A DNA stretch of 11,030 nucleotides, taken from Clostridiales bacterium (lineage in GTDB: Bacteria; Bacillota; Clostridia; Oscillospirales; Oscillospiraceae). The stretch covers positions 1-11,030 of the forward strand of contig DPCD01000186.1 of assembly GCA_003516765.1 (NCBI GenBank). The letters run 5' to 3'. The translations under genes were made by a program, and so were the position numbers. Positions 1 to 6,251 of the stretch are shown here, piece by piece (the stretch's first letter is position 1; each line of letters starts with the position of its first letter). The notes below the pieces were generated by a model that saw nothing but the letters and a program-made list of their open reading frames with translations, was not told the DNA's origin and did not search any database.

Positions 1-85
1 CAGGCTGGCAGGGCACTGCCAGTTTATCTCTGGTCCCTGGACCACGGGTCCAGCCCAAAAAGCCCCTCCGCTGCCGGCAGGCAGC
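1..85. repeat. Tandem short hairpins at the left end
   Basis: No gene is visible here. Three non-overlapping inverted repeats lie in a row: 5-22 (7-bp stem CTGGCAG/CTGCCAG, loop GGCA), 37-53 (7-bp stem CTGGACC/GGTCCAG, loop ACG) and 70-85 (6-bp stem GCTGCC/GGCAGC, loop GGCA). A fourth pairing at 31-44 (TGGTCC/GGACCA) excludes the one at 37-53. Two stems share the same GGCA loop. The stretch lies just beyond the aminotransferase terminator, so it may belong to the 3' region of a neighbouring transcript outside the window or be an intergenic repeat. The pairings are seen directly; any function is unknown. Confidence 0.4.
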
Positions 86-118
86 AAAAAAATCGCCGGA
101 CTTTCGTCCGGCGATTTT
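86..118 (-). terminator. Intrinsic terminator of the aminotransferase gene
   Basis: Read on the minus strand just after the aminotransferase stop codon, an 11-bp perfect stem (91-101 with 106-116, loop at 102-105) is followed by a run of seven T. This is a standard Rho-independent terminator. The plus strand also has a short T run after the stem, so it could act in both directions. Confidence 0.85.
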
Positions 119-125
119 CGTTACC

Positions 126-1316
126 TTATCTGTTGTTATATGCCTTGATGCCGAGAGCGAGCAGGTCCATGGCACGCTCGAGCTTATCCTGTTTGAGGAT
201 GTAGGCAATACGGATTTCGTTCTTGCCCTTGCCCGGGGTGGCGTACATGGGAGCGCCCGGTGCGAACATGACGGTATCGCCATTGTCGTCGAACTCTTCG
301 AGCAGCCACTTCTGGAAGTTGTCCGCGTCGTCGATGGGCAGAGCTGCCATCAGATAGAACGCGCCCTTCGGGCAGTCGAACACGACGCCGGGGATCTCGC
401 GCAGCTTTGCAACGACAGTGTCGCGGCGGCGCTTGTACTCCTCGCGGACAGCCGCGAAGTAGGAAGCGTCAACCTGATACAGGGCAGCCGAAGCGACCTG
501 ATCAAGCGTAGCGACGGAAAGTCTTGCCTGGCAGTACTTCAGCGCATGACCGAGCAGCTCGTGGTTGCGGGTCAGGATGCAGCCGATACGCGCGCCGCAG
601 GCGGAGAAGCGCTTGGAGACGGTGTCGATAACAACGACATTGTCTGCAGCGTCTGCAAATTCGCCCATGGACTGCAGCGGCTCGCCGCCGTAGACGAACT
701 CACGGTATGCTTCGTCGCCGATGATGAACAGGTTGTGCTCCTTGGCGATGTCGCACATCATGCGCATCTCTTCCGGAGTCAGGACAACGCCGGTGGGGTT
801 GCCGGGGTTGGTGACCATGATCGCGCGGGTATGCTCGTTGATCTCCTTTTCCACCTTCTCGCGGTCGGCATAGTGATAGCCTTCCTCGGGGCAGGTGGGG
901 ATGGGATGGATGTGCGCGCCGCAGGTGTTGACCATGGTGTTGTAGTTGGGATAGAAGGGCTCGGGAATCAGGATCTCGTCGCCGTCATCGAGGATGCACT
1001 CCAGAACAATCTGAAGCGCCTCAGAACCGCCGGTGGTGATCAGGATCTCGTCCTTCTCAAAATGCATATCCAGATCGTCATAGTATTTCTGGATGGCGTC
1101 AATCAAAACAGGCATGCCAGGCGAGGGGGCATATTCCAGAACGGGCTGGTTGAACTCCCGGATGGTGTCGAAGAACTGCTTGGGAGTTTCCACGTCAGGC
1201 TGGCCGATGTTCAGATGATAAATCTTCTTGCCCTTGGCTTCGGCTGCCACCGCGTAGGGGTGGAACTTGCGCATCGGGGAAAGGCCGCATTTTTCGACCT
1301 TGCTGGAGAACTTCAT
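126..1316 (-). CDS. PLP-dependent class I/II aminotransferase (aspartate aminotransferase superfamily)
   Basis: This 396-residue protein has the normal length for a fold-type I aminotransferase, a cytoplasmic enzyme that moves an amino group between an amino acid and a 2-oxo acid through pyridoxal phosphate. Visible landmarks are the N-terminal NIGQPD motif (36-41), the cofactor-site TGGSEA (95-100), NPGNPTG (170-176), DEAY (201-204, with the Asp that pairs with the pyridine nitrogen), the Schiff-base lysine K235 in SKRFS, and R369 in NEIRIAY, which usually binds the substrate carboxylate. The ATG at 1316 has an ideal AAGGAGGT ribosome-binding site at 1323-1330. The gene stands alone, with its own promoter upstream and a terminator after it. 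The family is secure, but the substrate (aspartate, alanine, aromatic or other) cannot be told from motifs, so no gene symbol is given. Confidence 0.93.
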   Translation of the reverse strand: MKFSSKVEKCGLSPMRKFHPYAVAAEAKGKKIYHLNIGQPDVETPKQFFDTIREFNQPVLEYAPSPGMPVLIDAIQKYYDDLDMHFEKDEILITTGGSEALQIVLECILDDGDEILIPEPFYPNYNTMVNTCGAHIHPIPTCPEEGYHYADREKVEKEINEHTRAIMVTNPGNPTGVVLTPEEMRMMCDIAKEHNLFIIGDEAYREFVYGGEPLQSMGEFADAADNVVVIDTVSKRFSACGARIGCILTRNHELLGHALKYCQARLSVATLDQVASAALYQVDASYFAAVREEYKRRRDTVVAKLREIPGVVFDCPKGAFYLMAALPIDDADNFQKWLLEEFDDNGDTVMFAPGAPMYATPGKGKNEIRIAYILKQDKLERAMDLLALGIKAYNNR

Positions 1317-1346
1317 TTGAATACCTCCTTCATTTGTAACGCCGCT

Positions 1347-1360
1347 GCACGAATTCGTGC
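1347..1360. promoter_or_regulatory. Perfect 14-bp palindrome in the aminotransferase leader
   Basis: GCACGAATTCGTGC reads the same on both strands. It lies between the predicted transcription start (about 1410) and the ribosome-binding site at 1323-1330. It could be an operator for a dimeric repressor or a small RNA hairpin. No known regulator motif is recognised. Confidence 0.4.
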
Positions 1361-1416
1361 GGAATGCACAATTTTCCCGTGTTTGGCGCCTCGTCTTTCA
1401 GACATTCAGCACATTG

Positions 1417-1445
1417 ATTATAGCATATTGCCCAGCGATGTGCAA
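1417..1445 (-). promoter_or_regulatory. Promoter of the aminotransferase gene, with an operator-like dyad
   Basis: The minus strand carries TATAAT at 1422-1417, preceded by TG one base upstream (TGCTATAAT, an extended -10). A weak -35, TTGCAC, lies 17 bp away at 1445-1440. The predicted start is near 1410, which leaves a leader of about 95 nt. A perfect inverted repeat CATATTGC-N10-GCAATATG (1424-1449) covers the spacer and the -35 box, a place where a bound dimer would block or recruit polymerase. The promoter is well supported; the operator role is inference. Confidence 0.7.
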
Positions 1446-1530
1446 TATGTTGCAAGGGTATTTTTTCATTTTTTAAACAGATCTTTCCATGGTATACCCG
1501 ATCTTCACGCCGTTTGAACGGTCCATGCGC

Positions 1531-1564
1531 AAAAAGCAGCCCGCAGGCGTAACCTGCGGGCTGC
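1531..1564 (-). terminator. Intrinsic terminator of the rpmH-rnpA-yidD-yidC-jag operon
   Basis: A perfect 12-bp GC-rich stem (1536-1547 with 1553-1564, 5-nt loop) is followed on the minus strand by TTTTT at 1535-1531. It starts nine bases after the jag stop codon and closes the operon, so jag is its last gene here. Confidence 0.92.
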
Positions 1565-1572
1565 CGGAAAGC

Positions 1573-2556
1573 TTATTTTTCCTCGAATTCGGTGTTCTTA
1601 TAGCGGCTGTATGCCACGACAATCCGGCGGTTCGGCTCGGTGCCGGTGGAATACGTCGTCACATCGGGGTAGTCCTGCAGCGCGGCATGAATCACATGGC
1701 GCTCGTAGGCGTTCATCGGCTCGAGGGTGATGTTGCGGCGGTACTTGGTCACCTTGCCGGCGACCTTCTGCGCAAGCCGCTGCAGCGATTCCTCGCGCTT
1801 GAGGCGATAGTTTTCCGCGTCGACGTTGATGCGCGCGCGCTTCGCAGCGCCGCGGTTGACCGCGTAGTTCGCCAGATGCTGAATGGCGTCAAGCGTCTCG
1901 CCGCGTCTGCCGATCAGGATGCCGAGGTTCTCGCCGACGAGGTCCACCGAGTAGCTGTCGTCCGCGCTTTTCATCGCGTGCGGCACGGCGTCGGAGCCCA
2001 TGTGCTCAAGAAGTCCCTTGATGAACTGCTCGATGCGCTCTTCCGTGGAGCCGGACTCTGCGGGCGCATAGACCTTGGGCTCGGCAGGCGCCTGCTCCTT
2101 CTTCGGCTGCTGCGGCTTGGGCTGACGGGGCTTATCCGTCTTCGGCTTGTCCGCTCTGGGCTGACGGAGCTTATCCGACTTCTGTCTTTCCGTTTTTTCC
2201 GGACGCTCGGAGGCAGGCTTTGCATTGGCGCGCTGCTCTGCCGGGCGCTGGATGGGCGCTGCGGCGGGCGCGATGACCTTCGGGGCATCCGCCGTTTCAG
2301 ACGGCTTCTGCGCCGCAGGCTTCTTGGGCTTGCTTCTTGATGCGCTGGAGAGCGCGGGCGCCGGTGCGGCAGGCTCGTCGGGCGCCTCATAGGTCAGCTT
2401 GACCTTCGCGGGCGACGCACCGATGCCGAAAAAGCCGGACTTCGGGGTTTCCAGAATCTCCACGGACACGCTGTCGCGGTCCATACCGAGCTGCGTTAAA
2501 CCGGCTTCAATCGCCAGATCAATGGTCTTGCCGGTCGCTGTAATAAATTTTTCCAT
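1573..2556 (-). CDS. jag: Jag/KhpB RNA-binding protein (SpoIIIJ-associated)
   Basis: The 327-residue protein has the full Jag architecture. The Jag_N domain spans about 1-56 and includes the typical SGFFGIG turn (40-46). A low-complexity linker rich in Ala, Pro, Lys and Gln follows (about 57-168). A KH domain (about 172-240) carries the GRRG loop at 216-219, and an R3H domain (about 243-318) carries R286-x3-H290. KH and R3H domains bind single-stranded RNA. In Firmicutes the protein (KhpB/EloR) partners with KhpA and affects cell elongation and division. It starts three bases after the yidC stop, with its GAGGAG ribosome-binding site inside the end of yidC, so the two are translationally coupled. 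The linker is long, at roughly a third of the protein, and carries a 13-codon internal repeat. Confidence 0.93.
   Translation of the reverse strand: MEKFITATGKTIDLAIEAGLTQLGMDRDSVSVEILETPKSGFFGIGASPAKVKLTYEAPDEPAAPAPALSSASRSKPKKPAAQKPSETADAPKVIAPAAAPIQRPAEQRANAKPASERPEKTERQKSDKLRQPRADKPKTDKPRQPKPQQPKKEQAPAEPKVYAPAESGSTEERIEQFIKGLLEHMGSDAVPHAMKSADDSYSVDLVGENLGILIGRRGETLDAIQHLANYAVNRGAAKRARINVDAENYRLKREESLQRLAQKVAGKVTKYRRNITLEPMNAYERHVIHAALQDYPDVTTYSTGTEPNRRIVVAYSRYKNTEFEEK
2119..2177 (-). repeat. Direct repeat in the jag linker
   Basis: Two 20-bp copies (2119-2138 and 2158-2177, 19 of 20 identical) lie 39 bp apart. This is a 13-codon period encoding variants of DK(L/P)RQP(R/K). It points to growth of the basic Pro/Lys linker by in-frame duplication. 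Confidence 0.6.
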
Positions 2557-2559
2557 ATC

Positions 2560-3948
2560 TTACTCCTCGTTCTCGCCGGAAGAGGCTTCCTTCTGCGCGC
2601 CGCGCTTGCCGTAATGGTCAGCCTGATATGCACGGCCGCGGCAATACGGACGCTCGGCAATGCCGGACAGAGGCTTCTTGTCCTCTTTTTCCAGCTCCGG
2701 ATTCTTTTTTGCGGCATAGTCTCTTGCCGCCTTTTCCGCCGCTTCCTTCTCCTGCTGGCGCAGCTTCTTCTTGCTCACATTGTCGGCAAGGATACCGTCG
2801 GGGTTCTGCTCGCGGCGAAGCTGGCGCTGACGCTCCTTTTCCGCCTCTTCTGCGCGGCGAAGCGCAGCCTTTTCCTGCCGGACGGCGTCTTCCGCATCAT
2901 AGACCTTGCGGTAGTGATTCGTGAGAATCACGTCCTGCACGGTGCCGAACACTGCCTGCGCAATCCAGTAGATCGAGATCGCGGCGGGCATGGAGAAGCC
3001 GATCCACAGCGACATCAGCGGCATCATGATCATCATCGAGGTGTTGGTCTGGTTTGCCATCTGCGCGGCATTCTTGTCGACCTCGCCGTCGGCATTGGTT
3101 GCGACCTGGTTGTTCATCTTCTGGCTGATGAACATCGAAAGCATCTGCAGTGCGCCCGAGGCAACCGGAATCAGGAACAGACCGATCTCGCCCCAGCCCT
3201 CGCACTGCCAGAAGCGGAACGACGGGATGGACGCGAGGTCCACGCCGAGGAACGAGAAGTCGATATCCTGCAGCTTTGCACCTGCCATAACGGCAACGGA
3301 CTTGATTTCCTCTGCAAACTCGCCGAGATGTCCGGCGGCTGCCAGCTGGGCATAGTACGTGTTCTTGCCGAGATCCACGCCGCTTGCCTGAATGAATGCG
3401 GCGATGGCAGCCGACACCGAGCGCGAGTTGTGCAGCATGTAGGTGATCGGCTCACGGATGACATAGTACAGCGGGAACAAAATCAGCAGCGGGATGAACG
3501 ACCACAGGCAGCCGCCTCCCATCGAGACGCCCTCTTCCTTGTACATCTGCTGCACCGCCATCTGGGCTTTCTGGCGGTCGTCGCCGTATTTTGCCTCGAT
3601 CGATCTTGCAAGCGGGGCAAGGCGCGACATTTTGAGCATGCTCTTTTTGCTCTTGATGCTCATCGGAAGCAGCACGAGCTTCACGATCAGCGAGAACAGA
3701 ATCAGCGCCACGCCGTAGTTGCTCGAGAAGACATACAGCCAGTCGAGCAGATAGCCGAACGGGACGCGGATGATATCGGACAGGCTTGTGGTATCCTTGG
3801 TTTCCGTCGCGACCTGCTCGGCAGCGGCTTCGGGGCTCAGAGCCTCTGCTTGCGTGTCAGTGGTCTGGGCGGCATTGTTGTTGGCGACGCATGCCGTCAG
3901 AGACAGCACCATCAGAACCGCCAGCAGCAAGGCGAAGAATCTTTTCAT
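2560..3948 (-). CDS. yidC: YidC/Oxa1-family membrane protein insertase
   Basis: This 462-residue insertase places and folds proteins in the cytoplasmic membrane, alone or with SecYEG. The N-terminus is a lipoprotein signal with lipobox LTAC ending at C20, typical of Gram-positive YidC. Core segments are TM1 about 75-97 (ending in LVLLP), a basic cytoplasmic hairpin (98-145), TM2 about 147-166, TM3 about 255-276, TM4 about 303-320 and TM5 about 321-343 (the AISIYWIAQAVFGTVQD stretch is diagnostic). The groove Arg usual in TM1 is Lys here (K90, in SLIVKLVLLP). The loop between TM2 and TM3 is long, at about 85 residues. The charged C-terminal tail (345-462) is likely coiled and could contact ribosomes. 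The ATG at 3948 has a GGAGG ribosome-binding site. yidD lies 47 bp upstream and jag 3 bp downstream. Confidence 0.95.
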   Translation of the reverse strand: MKRFFALLLAVLMVLSLTACVANNNAAQTTDTQAEALSPEAAAEQVATETKDTTSLSDIIRVPFGYLLDWLYVFSSNYGVALILFSLIVKLVLLPMSIKSKKSMLKMSRLAPLARSIEAKYGDDRQKAQMAVQQMYKEEGVSMGGGCLWSFIPLLILFPLYYVIREPITYMLHNSRSVSAAIAAFIQASGVDLGKNTYYAQLAAAGHLGEFAEEIKSVAVMAGAKLQDIDFSFLGVDLASIPSFRFWQCEGWGEIGLFLIPVASGALQMLSMFISQKMNNQVATNADGEVDKNAAQMANQTNTSMMIMMPLMSLWIGFSMPAAISIYWIAQAVFGTVQDVILTNHYRKVYDAEDAVRQEKAALRRAEEAEKERQRQLRREQNPDGILADNVSKKKLRQQEKEAAEKAARDYAAKKNPELEKEDKKPLSGIAERPYCRGRAYQADHYGKRGAQKEASSGENEE

Positions 3949-3995
3949 GTTGAATCCTCCAATTGGTGGGGATGCCGGGGCAGGAGAAGCTTCTC

Positions 3996-4208
3996 CTATG
4001 GCACCGGATCAAAGTAATCGCCCTTGTAAAAGGGATTGCACCGCAGCAGCCGTTTGATTGCCAGCCATCCGCCCTTGATTGCGCCGTATTTCTCAATTGC
4101 CTCGAAGGCATACTGCGAGCAGGTCGGTGAGAACCGGCAGCGTCTTGGAAATCCGGGAGAAATATAGCGCTGATAAACGCGGATCAGCCCGAGCAGTACC
4201 CGCTTCAT
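3996..4208 (-). CDS. yidD: Membrane protein insertion efficiency factor YidD
   Basis: This is a 70-residue protein of normal family length. It shows an N-terminal amphipathic stretch (MKRVLLGLIRVYQRYISP), the cysteine motif RCRFSPTCSQYAFEAI (C24 and C30), GGWLAIKRLLRCNPF and the terminal DPVP, all hallmarks of YidD. The family is membrane-associated and helps YidC-dependent insertion. I chose the ATG at 4208, which overlaps the rnpA stop as ATGA, over a longer open frame reaching 4268. The extra 20 residues do not resemble the family, and the coupled start fits the operon. Confidence 0.93.
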   Translation of the reverse strand: MKRVLLGLIRVYQRYISPGFPRRCRFSPTCSQYAFEAIEKYGAIKGGWLAIKRLLRCNPFYKGDYFDPVP

Positions 4209-4570
4209 GTGTCCTTCGTCTCCGTTTGCGCCTCGCGCGCATAAATCGAGAGCTTTTCCGCCAAACACAGATAAGCTCCTTCCAGTTGCCGGTAAGGAGC
4301 CTGCATCGCTGCCGCACGCGCCACGACAACAATATCATAGCCGCGGGAGAACTGCCCTTCGTGCAGCCGGTAAATCTCGCGCAGCCGGCGGCGCAGACGA
4401 TTGCGCTCGACCGCGTGACCGAGCTTGGCGCCGACCGTCAGACCGACTCTGTTTTTCTGCGTACCGTTTCGGTGGCAGTAGACGACCAGATACCGGTTCG
4501 CGCAGGAATTGCCCTTTGCGTAGAGCCTGCGAAAGACGTGATTGAATTTCAGAGCGCTTGAAAACTGCAT
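4205..4570 (-). CDS. rnpA: Ribonuclease P protein component
   Basis: The 121-residue basic protein is the protein subunit of RNase P, which with the catalytic RNA trims the 5' leader from precursor tRNAs. The RNR signature is clear at AVERNRLRRRLRE (53-65), and the N-terminal FNHVFRRLYAKG and NRVGLTVGAKLG segments match the family. The ATG at 4570 has a good GGAGG ribosome-binding site. The frame stays open to 4663, but those extra residues are not family-like. It overlaps yidD by 4 bp and follows rpmH after 129 bp, a gap that contains a strong hairpin. Confidence 0.95.
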   Translation of the reverse strand: MQFSSALKFNHVFRRLYAKGNSCANRYLVVYCHRNGTQKNRVGLTVGAKLGHAVERNRLRRRLREIYRLHEGQFSRGYDIVVVARAAAMQAPYRQLEGAYLCLAEKLSIYAREAQTETKDT

Positions 4571-4623
4571 GGACGCCTCCTTATATGGCGCGCAGCGTGA
4601 CACATGCCGGGTAATAAACGGAT

Positions 4624-4653
4624 GGGGCGAACAGAACTGCTTCCATTCACCCC
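4624..4653 (-). other. Strong intercistronic hairpin between rpmH and rnpA
   Basis: In the transcript, GGGGUGAAUGGAA pairs with UUCUGUUCGCCCC (13 bp, three of them G-U) around a GCAG loop. No T run follows on the minus strand, so it is not a standard intrinsic terminator. Its place between a gene needed in ribosomal amounts (rpmH) and one needed at low level (rnpA) suggests processing or 3'-end protection of rpmH mRNA. The pairing is seen; the role is inferred. Confidence 0.6.
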
Positions 4654-4699
4654 TATGGCTCAAAACGAGCTGTATATGCGGTCATGGTTTGATCGAAGA

Positions 4700-4840
4700 T
4701 CAAGCGGACAGCTTTGCTCTGCCCTTGGCACGACGGCGAGCCAGGACCTTGCGGCCGTTGGCGGTAGCCATTCTCTTTCTGAAACCATGCACTTTGGATC
4801 TCTGGCGCTTCTTGGGCTGATAGGTACGAACAGTCGACAT
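4700..4840 (-). CDS. rpmH: 50S ribosomal protein L34
   Basis: This is a 46-residue, very basic protein (MSTVRTYQPKKRQRSKVHGF at the start, then RKRMATANGRKVLARRRAKGR), with the length and pattern of bacterial L34, a component of the large ribosomal subunit. The ATG at 4840 has an AGGAGG ribosome-binding site. It is the first gene of the operon that continues through rnpA, yidD, yidC and jag, the usual order. In most bacteria dnaA lies next to rpmH, but here hemW occupies that side. Confidence 0.97.
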   Translation of the reverse strand: MSTVRTYQPKKRQRSKVHGFRKRMATANGRKVLARRRAKGRAKLSA

Positions 4841-4910
4841 TGTCTACACCTCCTGTAAAAATATGCTCAACAGCCGCGCAGGGCGCGACCGCAGCGAGAC
4901 CGTTTCATCT

Positions 4911-4930
4911 CCCGATGGCGAAGCCTCGGG
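4911..4930 (-). other. Hairpin near the 5' end of the rpmH mRNA
   Basis: The stem CCCGA-GGC-TTC-GCC-(A)-TCGGG, 8 bp with one bulged A, would form about eight bases from the predicted transcript start. A 5'-terminal stem of this sort can protect mRNA from 5'-dependent decay. This is inference from position only. Confidence 0.45.
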
Positions 4931-4944
4931 AACATACGATGGAT

Positions 4945-4974
4945 ATTATACCGGATAAGCTACCGGTTTGTCAA
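4945..4974 (-). promoter_or_regulatory. Strong sigma-A-type promoter of the rpmH operon
   Basis: The minus strand has a perfect TTGACA (4974-4969) and a perfect TATAAT (4950-4945) separated by 18 bp. The predicted start is near 4938, giving a leader of about 98 nt before rpmH. Such strength suits a ribosomal protein operon. It starts about 54 bp after the hemW stop, and I see no T-tailed minus-strand terminator between them, so hemW transcripts may also read into rpmH. Confidence 0.9.
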
Positions 4975-5027
4975 TTCTTTTTTGCCGTTTTTGCCGCAAT
5001 TGCGCGCAATCTCCGGCGCGCCGCGCG

Positions 5028-6251
5028 TTATTTTTTCTGGGTGAGCGGCTTGGACTTCTGCTGCTGCTCCAGAAGCAGCACAATGATGGAGTTTGAGAGC
5101 ATGAAGCCCTTGGGCGTCAGGCGCCATCTGCCCGAGACGTTTTTGCACAGGTCCTGCTTTGCGAGCTTCTGGAAGACCGCCTCCAGCGGCTCAAACGGCA
5201 GAAGGAACGATTTGGTGTACTCCCCTTCTTCCACGCCGTCGACCGTGCGCAGCCGCAGCATCAGATACTCGCCCGCCCGCTCGCGCATGGGAACCGTCTC
5301 GCACTCGGACAGAATCGCACCCTTGTTCAGAACGCCGTCCATATACTTTTCGATGTCCGGCGCGATGGTAAAGCGCTTGCCCGCAAAATCGGACGCGGCG
5401 CACGGACCGAAGCTTAAGTATTCGTCTCCCGTCCAGTACTTCATGTTGTGCCGGCAGATATAGCCATCCTTTGCGAAATTCGAAATTTCATACTGGTGGT
5501 AGCCGAACTGTTCGAGCGTCTCGACGCAGTAGAAATACATGTCCGCCTGCGCGTCGTCGTCCGGCAGGTTGGCGCAGGCGCGGTACTCATAGAGCTTCGT
5601 GCCCGGCTCGACCTTGAGTCCGTAGCAGGAAATATGATCTGCCTTGAGATCAATCACATTGCGCAGCGTCTGCATCCACTGCTCGCGTGTCTGGTTCGGC
5701 AAGCCGAACATCAGATCGACCGAAACGTTGTTGAATCCAGCCCGGCGCGCCATCGAGACCGCCTGCTGCGCCTGCTTGTAATTGTGGGGTCTGCCCAAAG
5801 CCTTCAGCTGCTCGTCGATGTCCGACTGCACGCCGATGGAAATGCGGTTGAAGCCAGCCCTGCGCAGCTGCAGCAGCATCGGAAGCGTCACCGAGTCCGG
5901 ATTTGCCTCCAGCGTGACCTCCGCGTCGCGGCTGACGTCGAAGCGGCGGTCGATTTCGGCAAAAATCCGGCTCAGACCCGTGGCTCCAAAGAACGACGGC
6001 GTGCCGCCGCCAAAGTAGACGGTGTCTACCTCATAGCCCACGGCGCAGGGCGCGGACTCGCGGATGTGCGCAATCACCGCGTCGAGATAGCGCGTCATCA
6101 GCTCCTTGCTGCGCGCGCCGGGGATGGAGTAGAAATCGCAGTATTCGCATTTGCTGCGGCAAAAGGGAATGTGGACGTAGATGCCGAGACTCTTTTTCCG
6201 GCTTTCTATGATCGGAGCGCCGCCCACCGCGCGGTTCTTCTTATTCATCAT
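5028..6251 (-). CDS. hemW: HemW, radical SAM heme chaperone (formerly coproporphyrinogen III oxidase-like)
   Basis: The 407-residue protein is a radical SAM enzyme-family member. C31-x3-C35-x2-C38 would hold the [4Fe-4S] cluster, and the next residues are D-F, as in HemW, rather than the extra Cys of true HemN. GGGTPS (81-86) is the SAM-binding glycine motif, and HNMKYW (268-273) fits the HNxxYW motif tied to heme binding in HemW. The C-terminal part (about 320-400) is a winged-helix-like region. HemW proteins bind heme and deliver it to target enzymes rather than making it. The usual GVQSF motif reads GVQSD (141-144), a small departure. The start overlaps the lepA end by 11 bp. Its own ribosome-binding site is weak and the start codon is doubled (ATGATG), so it is probably coupled to lepA. 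Confidence 0.92.
   Translation of the reverse strand: MMNKKNRAVGGAPIIESRKKSLGIYVHIPFCRSKCEYCDFYSIPGARSKELMTRYLDAVIAHIRESAPCAVGYEVDTVYFGGGTPSFFGATGLSRIFAEIDRRFDVSRDAEVTLEANPDSVTLPMLLQLRRAGFNRISIGVQSDIDEQLKALGRPHNYKQAQQAVSMARRAGFNNVSVDLMFGLPNQTREQWMQTLRNVIDLKADHISCYGLKVEPGTKLYEYRACANLPDDDAQADMYFYCVETLEQFGYHQYEISNFAKDGYICRHNMKYWTGDEYLSFGPCAASDFAGKRFTIAPDIEKYMDGVLNKGAILSECETVPMRERAGEYLMLRLRTVDGVEEGEYTKSFLLPFEPLEAVFQKLAKQDLCKNVSGRWRLTPKGFMLSNSIIVLLLEQQQKSKPLTQKK

Noticed and set aside
546..1517. Long plus-strand open frame opposite the aminotransferase
   Set aside because: It is antisense to a clear enzyme gene, its product has the low-complexity Val/Leu/Asp/His pattern of a mirrored frame, and there is no ribosome-binding site or domain.
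1489..2390. Arg/Ser-rich and Leu/Arg-rich frames overlapping jag
   Set aside because: The repetitive Ala/Pro/Lys linker of jag makes other frames open by chance; the products are low-complexity.
2614..4017. 467-codon plus-strand frame opposite yidC
   Set aside because: It lies exactly over yidC on the other strand, its composition is typical of a reverse-complement shadow (many His, Arg, Gln), and no family is visible.
4571..4663. N-terminal extension of rnpA
   Set aside because: The extra 31 residues do not resemble RnpA, and the ATG at 4570 has the proper ribosome-binding site; this stretch instead holds part of the intercistronic hairpin.
4841..5027. Replication origin with DnaA boxes beside rpmH
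   Set aside because: dnaA is absent, and the only TTATCC-like match lies inside the promoter spacer without a cluster of further boxes.
4975..5030. GC-rich palindromes (ATTGCGCGCAAT, CGGCGCGCCG) after hemW as a hemW terminator
   Set aside because: On the minus strand they are followed by A-rich, not T-rich, sequence, so they do not form an intrinsic terminator for hemW; the T run is on the plus strand, where no gene ends.
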